DNA of 64,000 bases from a virus. The stretch spans positions 17,824-81,823 of the IMG/VR virus record IMGVR_UViG_3300033156_000439; one strand, written 5' to 3'. A program made the translations under genes and the position numbers. This document shows positions 48,801 to 58,830 of this stretch, piece after piece. Numbering within the stretch: the stretch's first letter is position 1; each line of letters starts with the position of its first letter. The notes beneath the pieces are model-generated. The model was not told where the DNA came from, did not search any database, and saw nothing but the letters and a program-made list of their open reading frames with translations.

Positions 48801-51266
48801 CTTCAAGTCAAAGCTGAGGAATTGTGGCAGGAGGTATCTAAGGGATCGAGAAACAAGATGGAAGCTTTCATTAAGATCTTAGATAAATTGGGTGTTGCAG
48901 AGGACAAAGAGCGCAAGAAAGCAATTGAGAGAGTAAAAGAAGTGATCAACGGTAAGACTCCTTTGGAAGATCAAAACAGAATTATTATTGATTACATAGC
49001 GGGATTAATGACTGTTTCAGACAAGGAGGGAGAACTCAAGACTATCGAGGCTCGGATTAATCAGTTGCGAGCTGAAAATAATAGACTACTCTACGAAAAT
49101 CTTCGAGTTTTAACTGACACAGGATATATTTCAGGCAAAGTCGCAGATGATCTTCAATTATTTATCAGTGCAGCTCAGGATGTTGGAAAAGTTACAGTAG
49201 AAGACAAGGAAAAACTTAAAGATATGATTATGGGATTCATATACGTTGGTGAGAGCACTGGAACCATTGAAGAGCAAATGAGTCATCTCGGAGATATATT
49301 GAGAGGGTTTGGGTTTACTTTTGAATTTATCCCGGATAAAGCTGAAACGGCTATGGACGAAACAAGGTTAATCATTAAAGACGCGATGGGCGGAATTGTC
49401 TTTGATAGTACTAAAGAATTCCAAAACATAAGAGACATGATAAGTGGATTGCCAGAAGAAACAAAAGAGAATTTAAAGAAGGGAGTCGAAGAGTGGGGTA
49501 CTCTTTTTGAGAGAGCAAAAATACTCAATATTGCATTTAGTGCTCCAATAGAAGAAGTATTCAGAAACCAGTTAGTTGAATTGCATAGCATTAATGAGAA
49601 CACGAAGTTGATGGCACAAAAAGGCATTCCAGTAAGATCAATGCACACTGGTGGTAAAGTAGAATATACAGGACTACACCTTCTGCACAAAGGGGAAATA
49701 GTAGTTCCAGAGAAGATAGCTCGACAGTTGAGTACTTCACACTCACCTATAAGAGAAGGCGTGATATCTCCCGTAATTAAGAATAATGTAGAATTTGGAG
49801 GATTCATTGTTCCTCTTGAAGATCTTAAGAAGCTTCTTTCCTCTTTAATGAATCAACCTGAAGTCCATTCAAGCGTTATTAAGGAGGTTTCAAATAAGGA
49901 AATTCTTAAAGACTTTAGGGAAAGGGAAGTAGGACAACAATACATTAAAAAGGTGATGCACGACTCTAACATCATAAGGAAGTCCTCGGTGGTAACATCC
50001 CTCTTACCAATTCACGTATCTACATCTTCCCCCGTGCTATCCTTATCTCTTCCGAAAGTGGACGTGAAACCAAGTGATATGTCAGCGCGAATTGACACAA
50101 AAATACCAAGAGATAGAATCATCAAGACGCACCTCATAGATTCGCATGAGACATTCATAAATGGTGTACAACGCAATGTAATTGACAAGTCCGATACAAA
50201 TATCATAGAAAGAACATTTAGCACCATATCTTCATATTTGCGTTCTAATGAAATTTATGAAAATAACCGAGAAATACTCAGAGAGGTAAGTCACGTCTTT
50301 GACAACAAAGTAGTAAGAGAGAACAACCTTATTGAGAATCTACAAACATTGAAAGAGGTTATTCTTAAGGACAGAGAGGTGATCAATAATAACATTCAGA
50401 ATGTTCGAGATAACAGTGTGATTACTCGATATTCTGATGTTCAAAAGGAGGTAATTAACAATTTCGTTGAGAAAAATACAACGTCGTTATTAAGAGGAGG
50501 AGGGCTTCCTGCACTCAACAAGGAAGTAGTGAAGGAGGACCATTATAAAGAAAAAATAATCACTCTCCGAGATAACATTCTTAAGAATGTAGAAGCCCTA
50601 AGATACTACAATGAAACTGTGAAACCTCTGATAATTAAAGATCATACGTCTTCGATAAGACAATTTGATGCCGAAAAAGAATTGGTTACGTCACAGGTTA
50701 ATAATTTGATCGAAAGGAGTAAAATCCTAACGTTAAAAGAAGAGGTACTCACTTCTGACAGTGAGAAGATAACAAAGGATCATATTCATGAAAAATTAAA
50801 TGTAATAAAGGATATATACTCTAAGAGTAAAGAATTAATAAAATATAATAATATTGTTAATAATATAAAGGAACAAAGCATTGTACCACAAACAGGGCTG
50901 TTCCAAGTTGAGAAAGGAGACATTGTGATACCAGAACCAAAGGTAAACAATTTGATTGAAAACTCGCTCAACTTGGAAGTATTGAATTCTCTGTTAGCTT
51001 CACTCAAGAGACTCCAAGGTTTTTCTTCAACGACCAACTCCACTCTTAGGGAAATATTGCATAAAGGAGTGCTTGGTTCACTTCAAACAGGAGGAGCAAT
51101 TGGAGAGACAGGTCTTTATCTCTTGCATGAAGGAGAATACGTCGTGCCCAAGTCAGCTCCGTCACAAGTTATGAACATTCACATTGAACACATAAGCTTA
51201 AGTCCTGAATACACAGCAGAGAAATTCCTTAAAGACTTAGAGTCATACAGATTCTCTCCATTATAA
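45801..51266 (+). CDS. Tape measure protein
   Basis: 1,821 residues, TTG start at 45801 inside the chaperone's -1 frame; no better start follows soon. The conserved TMP domain lies at about 200-480 (ADFESQLVVVERTTGMAHDT, AITAGRLGIRGEANILAFTD, AASNALARI-type helices). Long coiled coils follow. Near the C-terminal half are repeated glycine motifs: HTGGKVEYTGLHLLHKGEIV at about 1280, and TGLFQVEKGDIVIPEP and GETGLYLLHEGEYVVPKSAP near the end. At the usual 0.15 nm per residue the tail would be some 270 nm long. Confidence 0.9.
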   Translation: MVEKIEVVLEGVDRTQQAFATFRKNLESSVSELRKARADIFAYSASLKNAIQWQQMSAKEYVKVTSQLRQYDKYVTRLTTEIPKNQQEQARWVKSIKEGLSPIRQYITNYEDIAPLLDKVAGRALKYNNTLIETTGFTKKGSQYVETLSSRFRRLARSFSEAQGPLYKWGRVFNHYLPIIFVGVYAFRNLEQKLEQITKAFADFESQLVVVERTTGMAHDTVERLGKIFLTLGEQLPVPLEGLEDIAITAGRLGIRGEANILAFTDAIVKMSNATVLSADSASNALARIANAMGIPIPYVENLGSSIDILANTSAANAEQIATVMRKAAGAAKTMELPASALAAMGATLVESGEEAARAGTRISRALVYASTKTGVMARQMGLSVKELRKRMEEDMLGVLLDYLKMLKDTPSKVERLSKAHEVFGMIGTKAIVKLANNYDSLAKHIKDAQDDMVYNITLEKEYAKTLDTTAAKMQMLDNAIERQRIILGEKLAPVYFKMKEIVLAFYKVLAGPEPVEYGNIILSLSENLEKMLAPSKSLLAISEKQISLFEKSLEDLPHLIGYEDAYAKLLGATSEYQFLGYTRAKLRYDQILKEREVIDKSNKTLKHHVKALIEDAAFAGSSAIQHAYLNRVIQDAIHFVSRYETGIEGLNRAKDTLLNLTLKGIGIQETWNNVHMQEIKNIEKEVKAHHGSVVEFLARADAVKEGAFSQIVFNDVLNRGMRVLAKYSPSMKRAVSLAASLTKVLIEEGLASDKLKNVWEELGELLEQRMRLSTELSQIELQWNAITQDKSNLESQLSEIFEDQLEIIGRLLEGSDSLAESYFILNDALQYLNGEYPTFESLTRGILATINGTIVPIKALDLGIIRLSNILPSKYFSVLDVLLEKHKQIVESYEELNAAELEYGPGSEEVVKARTKVRTSIEEYSKSLSDFTPVLIELNKKEREWGLTESERYKQIKDAAILNKEELEVYKDSIDATSQYYSNLDRIHEIRQEILSLSGLQVKAEELWQEVSKGSRNKMEAFIKILDKLGVAEDKERKKAIERVKEVINGKTPLEDQNRIIIDYIAGLMTVSDKEGELKTIEARINQLRAENNRLLYENLRVLTDTGYISGKVADDLQLFISAAQDVGKVTVEDKEKLKDMIMGFIYVGESTGTIEEQMSHLGDILRGFGFTFEFIPDKAETAMDETRLIIKDAMGGIVFDSTKEFQNIRDMISGLPEETKENLKKGVEEWGTLFERAKILNIAFSAPIEEVFRNQLVELHSINENTKLMAQKGIPVRSMHTGGKVEYTGLHLLHKGEIVVPEKIARQLSTSHSPIREGVISPVIKNNVEFGGFIVPLEDLKKLLSSLMNQPEVHSSVIKEVSNKEILKDFREREVGQQYIKKVMHDSNIIRKSSVVTSLLPIHVSTSSPVLSLSLPKVDVKPSDMSARIDTKIPRDRIIKTHLIDSHETFINGVQRNVIDKSDTNIIERTFSTISSYLRSNEIYENNREILREVSHVFDNKVVRENNLIENLQTLKEVILKDREVINNNIQNVRDNSVITRYSDVQKEVINNFVEKNTTSLLRGGGLPALNKEVVKEDHYKEKIITLRDNILKNVEALRYYNETVKPLIIKDHTSSIRQFDAEKELVTSQVNNLIERSKILTLKEEVLTSDSEKITKDHIHEKLNVIKDIYSKSKELIKYNNIVNNIKEQSIVPQTGLFQVEKGDIVIPEPKVNNLIENSLNLEVLNSLLASLKRLQGFSSTTNSTLREILHKGVLGSLQTGGAIGETGLYLLHEGEYVVPKSAPSQVMNIHIEHISLSPEYTAEKFLKDLESYRFSPL

Positions 51267-51267
51267 A

Positions 51268-51618
51268 ATGACATGGAAAGTTAAATTTGGGGATTTGGAA
51301 TTGGAGTATGTTGAGTCTTGGTCTCCAGGAATAGATCCAATGAAGAAAATTTACACGATGTATGATGGGTCTACTGATGTTGCTGCCTTTGGAAAGATAC
51401 GATGGCGACCTAAAATAGTTGGTATATGCGACGAAACCAAAGTCAATGAAATAGCAAATGCCGCTGTAAAATACTCTGACGTTCTCAAGATAAATACAGA
51501 AGAAGGAATGTTTGAATTTGAGAAAGCTTCTATTATTAACGTGAATTTAGATTATTGGCGTCACGCTGAAGGCAAAAATTATTATCGCGTAACAATAGAA
51601 TTTATAGTCTTAGGATGA
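51268..51618 (+). CDS. Distal tail protein, small
   Basis: 116 residues, starts 1 nt after the tape measure stop. Beta-rich: MTWKVKFGDLELEYVESWSP and VNLDYWRHAEGKNYYRVTIE. Position suggests a distal tail or hub adaptor. No family is recognised with confidence. Confidence 0.55.
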   Translation: MTWKVKFGDLELEYVESWSPGIDPMKKIYTMYDGSTDVAAFGKIRWRPKIVGICDETKVNEIANAAVKYSDVLKINTEEGMFEFEKASIINVNLDYWRHAEGKNYYRVTIEFIVLG

Positions 51619-51630
51619 TGAGGTGATAGA

Positions 51631-51804
51631 ATGGCAACAAATAACCTTCCGAGTAAAATACGAGCAGAAGTGGTTGTGCATAGAGCAGATGGAACCACTG
51701 AGCGTCAATTACCAATTTCTTTTGATTTGATGGAAGAAGATAGAAAAGCAATAGAGAACCATTTATTGTTAAGAAAAGCTTTAGCTTTAACTCGTATTAT
51801 CTAA
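51631..51804 (+). CDS. 57-residue tail-region protein
   Basis: GAGGTGAT lies just before the ATG. Opens MATNNLPSKIRAEVVVHRAD and ends in a helical part (LLLRKALALTRII). Tight spacing with its neighbours makes it a real gene. Not recognised. Confidence 0.6.
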   Translation: MATNNLPSKIRAEVVVHRADGTTERQLPISFDLMEEDRKAIENHLLLRKALALTRII

Positions 51805-51834
51805 TTATAACAAACTAAGGAGGTCTTTAATGAA

Positions 51835-52212
51835 ATGGCAGTTACAAGTAGTGCGATAACCAATGTTGCTAAGATCAATTTGGCGTATGCTCTTATAAAC
51901 CAGAATGATTCCTCTTTTGATTATCGATGTATGGGAGTAGGCAATGGTAGTCAGCCAGCAAGCAATGGAGACACAGGGCTATATGGTAACGAAAGTAAAT
52001 ATGTGACGGTAGAGGGGGTATACGAAGCAGATTACACCGCCAAGTGGAGTCATACTTGGGGTTATGATGACCTACCTTCGCACGAATTCCGAGAAGCGGG
52101 AATATTCAAAAACGAGTCAGAACTCGAAATGCTTGGAAGGATTGTCTTTGATCCAATTACTCTCAATGAGAGCGATTATATAGAGATAACAATGCGAGTC
52201 AAGTTCCCATAA
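51835..52212 (+). CDS. Tail fibre/baseplate-associated protein
   Basis: 125 residues; AGGAGG upstream. The pattern MGVGNGSQPASNGDTGLYGN ... YTAKWSHTWGYDDL ... FREAGIFKNESE resembles the small phage tail-fibre-linked proteins that describe a G-x-G-x loop and a late E-x-G strand. Also related by pattern to the product of 35847-36356. Lies 4 nt before the hub fusion. Confidence 0.65.
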   Translation: MAVTSSAITNVAKINLAYALINQNDSSFDYRCMGVGNGSQPASNGDTGLYGNESKYVTVEGVYEADYTAKWSHTWGYDDLPSHEFREAGIFKNESELEMLGRIVFDPITLNESDYIEITMRVKFP

Positions 52213-52216
52213 ACGT

Positions 52217-55200
52217 ATGGCTTGGCTTGATCCTTGGGGAATTAGGCAAGAAGTAAAGGTTACGAATAACACAGGTCGATACCTTTATAACCATCAGATA
52301 CTTATAGAGCTCACCAGCTCCAATTTTGATTTTGAAAATTGTAAATCAGACGGTAGTGATATTAGATTTACTGAGTCTGACGGGATTACAGAACTTCCGT
52401 ACTGGATAGAAGAATGGAATTCGGAAGATAAACACGCTCGTATTTGGGTAAGAGTGTTTTCTTTGGCGCCTCTAAATTCTCACATTTTTCTGTATTATAG
52501 TAATCCAGACGCTGAGAAGAAAAGTAACGGCGAATTAACTTTTAAATTCTTTGATGATTTTGAGGAGGATTCAATTGATTCTGATAAGTGGAATATAGTT
52601 ACCAACGAAGGCACAATTGAGGTTGAGAATGGATATCTTAGGCTATACAGACCGGCTGGTAACAAAACAATACACATAGAATCACTCTCGTCTGTTTCTG
52701 GTCACATAGTAATCGAGTATAAGCAAAAAATATTGCAATCGAACTATTATTTCAGTTCTGTTTATTATGGTTTAATGCCAAACATTTCTTCCATAGGCTA
52801 TAGTTTATTCTCAGGCTATGAATCTGCACTTTATACGGGAGGGAGTTACTATCCCCCCAGAAGCAATATAGGCTCTTCGACAGACGGTGATGTAATTACC
52901 GATCCTCCAGTGAATACTTGGTTTATCGAAAAGTTTGTAGTACCTTCGGAACATTTATCAAGATTTTTAAATGAAGAAATTTTTGAAGCAGCCACCAGAT
53001 ACCAAGGAGTTAACAACGGAAAGATAGGAATTTACGCAGGCTCTGCTTCCTCTTACGCAATGGAGTCTCATACAGATTGGATTCGCGTCCGAAAATATGC
53101 CAATCCGCAACCATCTACTGAATTGGGTACGATAGAGATCAAAAAACATTATATTACGTTTAGATTTGAAGTGAATCCTCTACTTGAAGGGAGGCAGGGG
53201 GGGAAGACCCCCCTATCCTCTCAAGAGAACATAACCTCCGTAATATCATCTTCATTTTTCTGTTCAACTGAATTCCTTCAAAGTTTCGATTCCGAAATAG
53301 AGTCTATTTTTCGATTTTCTCCTCTTCCATCACCACCCTTTCCGTACTCTTTCAGATTTCCAATTTTTATAGAAAATAACACTACTAACACTCTTTATGA
53401 TTTTCAAATACCTGTTGAGATTAACCCCCCCAATTTTGATTATTCTTATTGTAATGAATATGGCAGTGACATAAACTTTTATAATGATGACTATTCACAA
53501 GAATTGCCTTTCTGGTGGGAAGAGTGGAATTACAATGGCAATTCTAAGGTCTGGATCAAAGTACCCGAAATTCCTCCAGGTTTCCATTTGTGTGCCATCT
53601 TAGTTTGTGGACATTCTCAATGGGATTACGTCCGTCCTGAACAACCAAAGGAAGTCTTCCTATTTTATGATGGATTTGAAAGAAGCGATGTTTCGAGTTG
53701 GACTTTTGAATTTTCTCCTTCAGATTCTGGTGAGCCATATTATGGAGTAGCCGATGCTTGTCATGGTGATTATGAACTCAAAGCTGGCTTTAAGGAGAAT
53801 TGTGAGAATCCTCACGTTACTGTCAAACAGACTATCTCGCTTCCTTCAGGAGAAAAAGTATTAAATTGTTGGCAGAAAGAAACGAATACTGGAGTTTCTC
53901 CAACTCATGCAATTTATATTAATGACATAGAGAAATGGTCAGACGTAGCTGACTCTGAATATGAGGATTGCGTTTTCATCCAAACTTCCTCCTTCACTGA
54001 TTCTGGGAATGTGGAAATTAAATTCACGGATTCAAAAGACTCAAACACGAAAGTTGGCATAAGACTTGATAGTATATTCATTCGTAAATACGTGGAGCCA
54101 TTTCCAACAGCTACGTTATTAGGTAAGGACTCTTTAATATTCCGAGTTTATCGTGACTTTCAATTAGATTATTCATTTCCCTTGGAAGACTTCAAAAAGA
54201 ATAATACAATAATGATTAGTGGAAGGCTTGAATCTTTCCCACTTTCAGAATTATCCTTTAGTTGCTCTCAGAATGGTACTCTGCTTGTCTCAAGCTATGT
54301 TCCTGCTTACTTGAAGAGTAATAATTTTCTTTTAATTCCGGGTTCTTGGAAACGTAAAAGAAACATCACAATTGAGAACAATACAGGTCAAACTCTTACT
54401 GATTATCAAATTTGCTTGACTCTTACACCAGAGAATTTCGACTACGAAAATTGTAGATTGGATGGAGGAGACCTAAGATTTACTAATCCTTCTCTCAAAC
54501 TCTTACCATATTGGATTGAAAGATGGGAGTATAATGGAATATCCCGAATATGGGTTAAGGTGGATGAAATACCCACAGGTTCTAATATCTGTTTATTTAT
54601 GTTTTATGATAACCCATTAGCCACATCCGAAAGTAATATTAAAACCACTTTCATACTCGGGGATGACTTCATGGACGATGCACAGTGGATATCCAGTCAT
54701 CCTTCTAAGATGAATATAAAGAATGGTCTACTCAATTTTGGTACTTTCGATAGTTATGAGTATCAAGCTTATCTTAGCACGAAAAATGCTCTCGACATAC
54801 CAGACTCATTTTTCATTCAGTTTAAATGCAAAATTAAGAATTTCTTGAATCCCTTTACTATATCGTACATAGGTGTATCTGATGAAGTTCCTAACACGAC
54901 AAATCTTGTAGCTTTTCAGCCCTTCTATAATGACTACGCTTACTACTTGAGTGTGAAGGACGACGGCGAAGATCATAAAGACAAAATGTATGCACCAGGT
55001 GGAGACAATGAAAAACTTCAAGAAATGTTCTCCGATGACTGCTGGCACGGCGTTAGAATATGGAAAGAAGGGAACACAATACACGGAGAAATATGGAATG
55101 GTGACTTTACAGAACAAATTGGATACGTAGAACCAGGAGGAGAACGAGAGGGTAGAATTACAGACGTGAATCCTTCGGGTTTGAAGAAGTTTGTTATTCT

Positions 55201-57367
55201 AAATCAAGCTCCATCTCCCGACGATAAGGAATTTGGATATGAAGGGTGTTTAGACGATTTGATAGTAGCTAAGTATGCTACTCCAGAACCCGTTGTTACA
55301 CTGGGAGAGCCTCAACATGTAATAATTCACGACTCCTATTGTTATTCGGAGAGTAAAACAGACTTCAGGTTAAATTCTTCTTATTTGATTGGGGAGACAT
55401 TTTCACTCCTTCCTCTACTTTCTCCTGTTGGTTCTACGGGTAATTATTTATCTTTTGGATTAGAAGTGAATCCTGATATTGATGGTTTTTCGGTACCCGT
55501 CTTAGAATATTTGTTGCACGCGGATATTTCAATGGAAGAACCTAATGTTCAAAAAAAGCTTTGGTTAAGCGAAGCTTTGTCCCAACCAATTGATATTTAT
55601 TCTAATTTCCTTATAAGTACAAATCTATCCGTAGTTCCTGAGTTGGAGTTTACAGGATTGCCCGCTGTTCATTGGTTAATAAATGGCGGAAATGTTTCCG
55701 ATCTTATAAGTTTCAAGGTTGTGCAAGAATGGGCAGCTCCTGATATAGCAGAATTAAGATTCAAAGGCTTGCCTCACTTCAAGGCTGGAGACGATATTCA
55801 CATAGTAGAAACTCCCTGTGGAGCTTATCCACAAGTAACATTATTCAGGGGACCCATTCTTTCGGTAGATAAAGAACTCGTTAGAGGAAGAGAAGAAACA
55901 GTCATTCGAGCTGTGTCTAATGAATGGTATCTTACGAAACAGAATTGTTTCTGGGGTATAGAGTCGTCCCTATATAGTCTCGATCCTCATCTTACAACTA
56001 GAACTTTAATAAGTATGTGGTTAGGTAGTTGGGGACAAGAAAGGAGGTATTCTTACGTACCTTGGCTTTGTTTATGGAGTAGAATTCCTGATCCGTTCAA
56101 AACAATTTGCCAGACGTGGAAAAATCAAAGAGGGTGGGGAGATGTTGAATTCTTCATGGGAGATGAAACTGATTGGTGGAACGCCTTTTATGAATGGGCA
56201 GTTGGATCGAATTGGAGATACATATCTGGTGTTTGTCCTCTCTACTTTGATGAAGTACCAGATTGGCAAACTAAATACGTGGAACGAAGTGGCAGATCTG
56301 GCTTCAATTTCTTTTACGGAACGACAAAATGGGACGGCATAATGCAAATTTGTAATGTCTGTGATTGCGTATTCTATTGTTTATATTGGGATAAGAAGGC
56401 TAACAATCCTCGTGCTGATTATGGACCCCAAGAAGAATATCTTTACGGTCCATTTGAAGACGGAAGGAGGTTAGCTGTATTCTTAACTAAAGAGACGGCA
56501 GAAAATCAAGTTAAAATTGAAATTCCTGTACACGATGAAATTCACCTTGGGCACCCTCCTGGAGGGCAGAATCAATGGATGTATTTTTATAATCCTCTTG
56601 CTCGTGATGCTGTATTAATGGTGGACGATGACTGGGAACATGGGAACTATCTTGGTAAATTAATAAGCATACGGACGAGAGAAGAAGGAAGTTCGGAAGA
56701 CACTAAAATTAATAGATTAGCCGTGACTTCTCAAGATTTCCCAGTTGTAACTGCTGAAAAATATAAACACTTGGAGAGGAAACCTGTTGAAGAGTTTATA
56801 GCGATTAATAATATTGATATCGAGGACTTGCAGGACTTGGAGTCTTTCGCGGAAGAGAGGCTCGAAGAATTGCGTAAACCTAATGTAACTTTTGAAGCTC
56901 GTTTTCTCTCACTTGTTGTTTATGAATCCCCGCGTTATGAGTTTGAGTTTCCTTCTCGAATACCCTTACATGTTGGAATGTATATAGGTTTTGATGGAAT
57001 CGAGGGTTTACCACCATCTTCAGACGAGGATGGCTATTATCGAGTCATGAAAATTACCTATGAGAGAGGAGAACAAACAGGTGGCAGACTCATTACTACT
57101 CTCGAGTGTAGAGATACCGATCTCGTTCATCCAGGTAGTCCCAAACTAAACGAAATTGAAAACATAATGCATAGAGAGGCAAAGAAAATTGAAAAGGGTC
57201 CTATACTCCCAGGTCACCCTTGTCCTTCAAATCCAAGATCACCAATGTTGGGAGAAATTCCCTGGATAGAGATAGGAGAGATAGTAAATTATAACGCGGA
57301 AGAACAAACAGTTGACATCAAAATTTATAGGACTGGGCAAGTAGTAAAGGGGATACCGTTATTATGA
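52217..57367 (+). CDS. Three DUF2341 adhesin domains fused to a tail hub-like C-terminus
   Basis: 1,716 residues. DUF2341 copies start at about 1 (AWLDPWGIRQEVKVTNNTG), 375 (RFPIFIENNTTNTLYDFQIP) and 709 (RKRNITIENNTGQTLTDYQI), each followed by a concanavalin-like domain. From about 1147 the protein changes: FKAGDDIHIVETPCGAYPQV, GREETVIRAVSNEWYL, and late LGEIPWIEIGEIVNYNAEEQ TVDIKI-type strands fit a phage tail hub (gp27/late-control D-like) with an OB-type end. So the hub itself would carry the adhesins. Its end overlaps the next gene by 4 nt. Confidence 0.7.
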   Translation: MAWLDPWGIRQEVKVTNNTGRYLYNHQILIELTSSNFDFENCKSDGSDIRFTESDGITELPYWIEEWNSEDKHARIWVRVFSLAPLNSHIFLYYSNPDAEKKSNGELTFKFFDDFEEDSIDSDKWNIVTNEGTIEVENGYLRLYRPAGNKTIHIESLSSVSGHIVIEYKQKILQSNYYFSSVYYGLMPNISSIGYSLFSGYESALYTGGSYYPPRSNIGSSTDGDVITDPPVNTWFIEKFVVPSEHLSRFLNEEIFEAATRYQGVNNGKIGIYAGSASSYAMESHTDWIRVRKYANPQPSTELGTIEIKKHYITFRFEVNPLLEGRQGGKTPLSSQENITSVISSSFFCSTEFLQSFDSEIESIFRFSPLPSPPFPYSFRFPIFIENNTTNTLYDFQIPVEINPPNFDYSYCNEYGSDINFYNDDYSQELPFWWEEWNYNGNSKVWIKVPEIPPGFHLCAILVCGHSQWDYVRPEQPKEVFLFYDGFERSDVSSWTFEFSPSDSGEPYYGVADACHGDYELKAGFKENCENPHVTVKQTISLPSGEKVLNCWQKETNTGVSPTHAIYINDIEKWSDVADSEYEDCVFIQTSSFTDSGNVEIKFTDSKDSNTKVGIRLDSIFIRKYVEPFPTATLLGKDSLIFRVYRDFQLDYSFPLEDFKKNNTIMISGRLESFPLSELSFSCSQNGTLLVSSYVPAYLKSNNFLLIPGSWKRKRNITIENNTGQTLTDYQICLTLTPENFDYENCRLDGGDLRFTNPSLKLLPYWIERWEYNGISRIWVKVDEIPTGSNICLFMFYDNPLATSESNIKTTFILGDDFMDDAQWISSHPSKMNIKNGLLNFGTFDSYEYQAYLSTKNALDIPDSFFIQFKCKIKNFLNPFTISYIGVSDEVPNTTNLVAFQPFYNDYAYYLSVKDDGEDHKDKMYAPGGDNEKLQEMFSDDCWHGVRIWKEGNTIHGEIWNGDFTEQIGYVEPGGEREGRITDVNPSGLKKFVILNQAPSPDDKEFGYEGCLDDLIVAKYATPEPVVTLGEPQHVIIHDSYCYSESKTDFRLNSSYLIGETFSLLPLLSPVGSTGNYLSFGLEVNPDIDGFSVPVLEYLLHADISMEEPNVQKKLWLSEALSQPIDIYSNFLISTNLSVVPELEFTGLPAVHWLINGGNVSDLISFKVVQEWAAPDIAELRFKGLPHFKAGDDIHIVETPCGAYPQVTLFRGPILSVDKELVRGREETVIRAVSNEWYLTKQNCFWGIESSLYSLDPHLTTRTLISMWLGSWGQERRYSYVPWLCLWSRIPDPFKTICQTWKNQRGWGDVEFFMGDETDWWNAFYEWAVGSNWRYISGVCPLYFDEVPDWQTKYVERSGRSGFNFFYGTTKWDGIMQICNVCDCVFYCLYWDKKANNPRADYGPQEEYLYGPFEDGRRLAVFLTKETAENQVKIEIPVHDEIHLGHPPGGQNQWMYFYNPLARDAVLMVDDDWEHGNYLGKLISIRTREEGSSEDTKINRLAVTSQDFPVVTAEKYKHLERKPVEEFIAINNIDIEDLQDLESFAEERLEELRKPNVTFEARFLSLVVYESPRYEFEFPSRIPLHVGMYIGFDGIEGLPPSSDEDGYYRVMKITYERGEQTGGRLITTLECRDTDLVHPGSPKLNEIENIMHREAKKIEKGPILPGHPCPSNPRSPMLGEIPWIEIGEIVNYNAEEQTVDIKIYRTGQVVKGIPLL
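53197..53213. repeat. GC-only hairpin inside the hub fusion gene
   Basis: GGGGGGG-AAGA-CCCCCC, a 6-bp pure GC stem within AT-rich coding sequence, between the first and second adhesin units (reads GRQGGKTPLS). It may be a linker of no consequence, a pausing site, or a recombination scar. Confidence 0.6.
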
Positions 57368-58830
57368 AGATAGGTGATAACGTCCTTCTCTATAACACAG
57401 GAAGTCGAACTGTTGCAGATGAAACCACAGTAGAAAGCACAATAATCAGTGGAAAGAGAGAAGCTAATGGTGAAATTCATCAAGATGATAACGTGCCCTA
57501 CGTTGCCTATCCTTGGATCGCTTCGGTAGTATCTACCCACACTCCTTATCCTGGATATACCATGTTAACAACAGAAGCCATAGTGGGATGGGGGCGAATC
57601 TTTCGATATGTCAGTAACGACTTTTGGTTCGGATCTGATAGCAAAGATGTGTGGTTAGATGAAGAAGGAACGATTTGGATTGGAGGAAGATGGGGTGTCT
57701 TTCTATACCCTTTTTCGTCTTGGGGTTATACGAAAGGAGAATTGAGGGAGTTTGGAAACGTTGGTCGTTGTTTTCGGCTTGTGCTTGGAAACGATTTATT
57801 CTATCTCTCCAATAGTACGAGTATATTTGCATACGATCGAAAGACTTTTGAGTTTAAATGGAGCAGAAACGTAGGAGGAATATCTAACTTTTATTATGAC
57901 GGAAAAAAGAACTTGTTAGTGATTGCTGGAGGGATGATGGCTAAGTTCCTCGATGGAACTGATGGCTCTATGATTGCGATGATCCCGTTATGGGGAGAAA
58001 GTCCTGATGTTACCAAAGATAAAGACGGCAATTATTGGTTCTTATCTGTATCTCATTTAAGATGTTATGATTACAGTTCTCACTCGTGGCAAGGTTATTA
58101 TTTTCCAGATTGTTTTAATGGAGTAAGCCATTGGAAATATTATAAAGAGTGGTGGGATTATTATCACTATCGCATAAAATACAAGTGCCCATATTCATCC
58201 GGGAAAAATCCCTGTCCCACCAGAATTAAGATAGTTCACAAAGATGAACTCAGCATTATAAACGAAAAAACGATATACGGATTGGGAGAAGAACATACCT
58301 TCCCGCTCGGTAAGAGATATGGTGGAGCCACAAGTATTTCTACTAACGCCAACGGTGATATCGCCGTTGGAGGATGTAATCCTTCAGGCGTTCCTCTTTT
58401 GTTCTTAGCCAAAACGAATTACAGAACTTGCTTGGGTGGAACAAGCACAGATTGTGATTATTATTGCTACAAATACGACTCATACTGGAAGGACTGCCCA
58501 ACCTATTGCAGTAATGTGAAACCGTTAGGAGGACAACACTCCTTTCTTATTGCTCGTACTGTCACAGCTTCTCAAATTTTAGGCAACTCTTCTTGTTGGT
58601 ACAACGCTCGTACTTTTAGTCGTTGCCCACTTGGATTTTATGACTCTCGCTCTCAGGCAATTCAGTGGGCGGGAGAATTTGCTCCCGAACGAACATCGGC
58701 TACTAACTTCAGTCTCGGAATCAATGGAGATGGAGGATTAGTAACACATTTAATTTGGGGAAGGAATTGGAAGCCATTTACTAAGGCAATATACTATTAT
58801 CTATTCGGACCAGATGGGATAGAACAATGA
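57364..58830 (+). CDS. Beta-propeller-like tail protein 1, Cys-rich
   Basis: 488 residues. Repeated strands with KDVWLDEEGTIWIGGRWGVF, DKDGNYWFLSVSHLRCYDYS and related blocks are typical of propeller blades (DxxGxxW). An insert around 280-400 carries about a dozen cysteines (KCPYSSGKNPCP, DCDYYCYKYDSYWKDCPTYC), suggesting disulphides or metal in an exposed part. The ATGA overlap with the hub fusion makes it part of the tail tip. Confidence 0.6.
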   Translation: MKIGDNVLLYNTGSRTVADETTVESTIISGKREANGEIHQDDNVPYVAYPWIASVVSTHTPYPGYTMLTTEAIVGWGRIFRYVSNDFWFGSDSKDVWLDEEGTIWIGGRWGVFLYPFSSWGYTKGELREFGNVGRCFRLVLGNDLFYLSNSTSIFAYDRKTFEFKWSRNVGGISNFYYDGKKNLLVIAGGMMAKFLDGTDGSMIAMIPLWGESPDVTKDKDGNYWFLSVSHLRCYDYSSHSWQGYYFPDCFNGVSHWKYYKEWWDYYHYRIKYKCPYSSGKNPCPTRIKIVHKDELSIINEKTIYGLGEEHTFPLGKRYGGATSISTNANGDIAVGGCNPSGVPLLFLAKTNYRTCLGGTSTDCDYYCYKYDSYWKDCPTYCSNVKPLGGQHSFLIARTVTASQILGNSSCWYNARTFSRCPLGFYDSRSQAIQWAGEFAPERTSATNFSLGINGDGGLVTHLIWGRNWKPFTKAIYYYLFGPDGIEQ

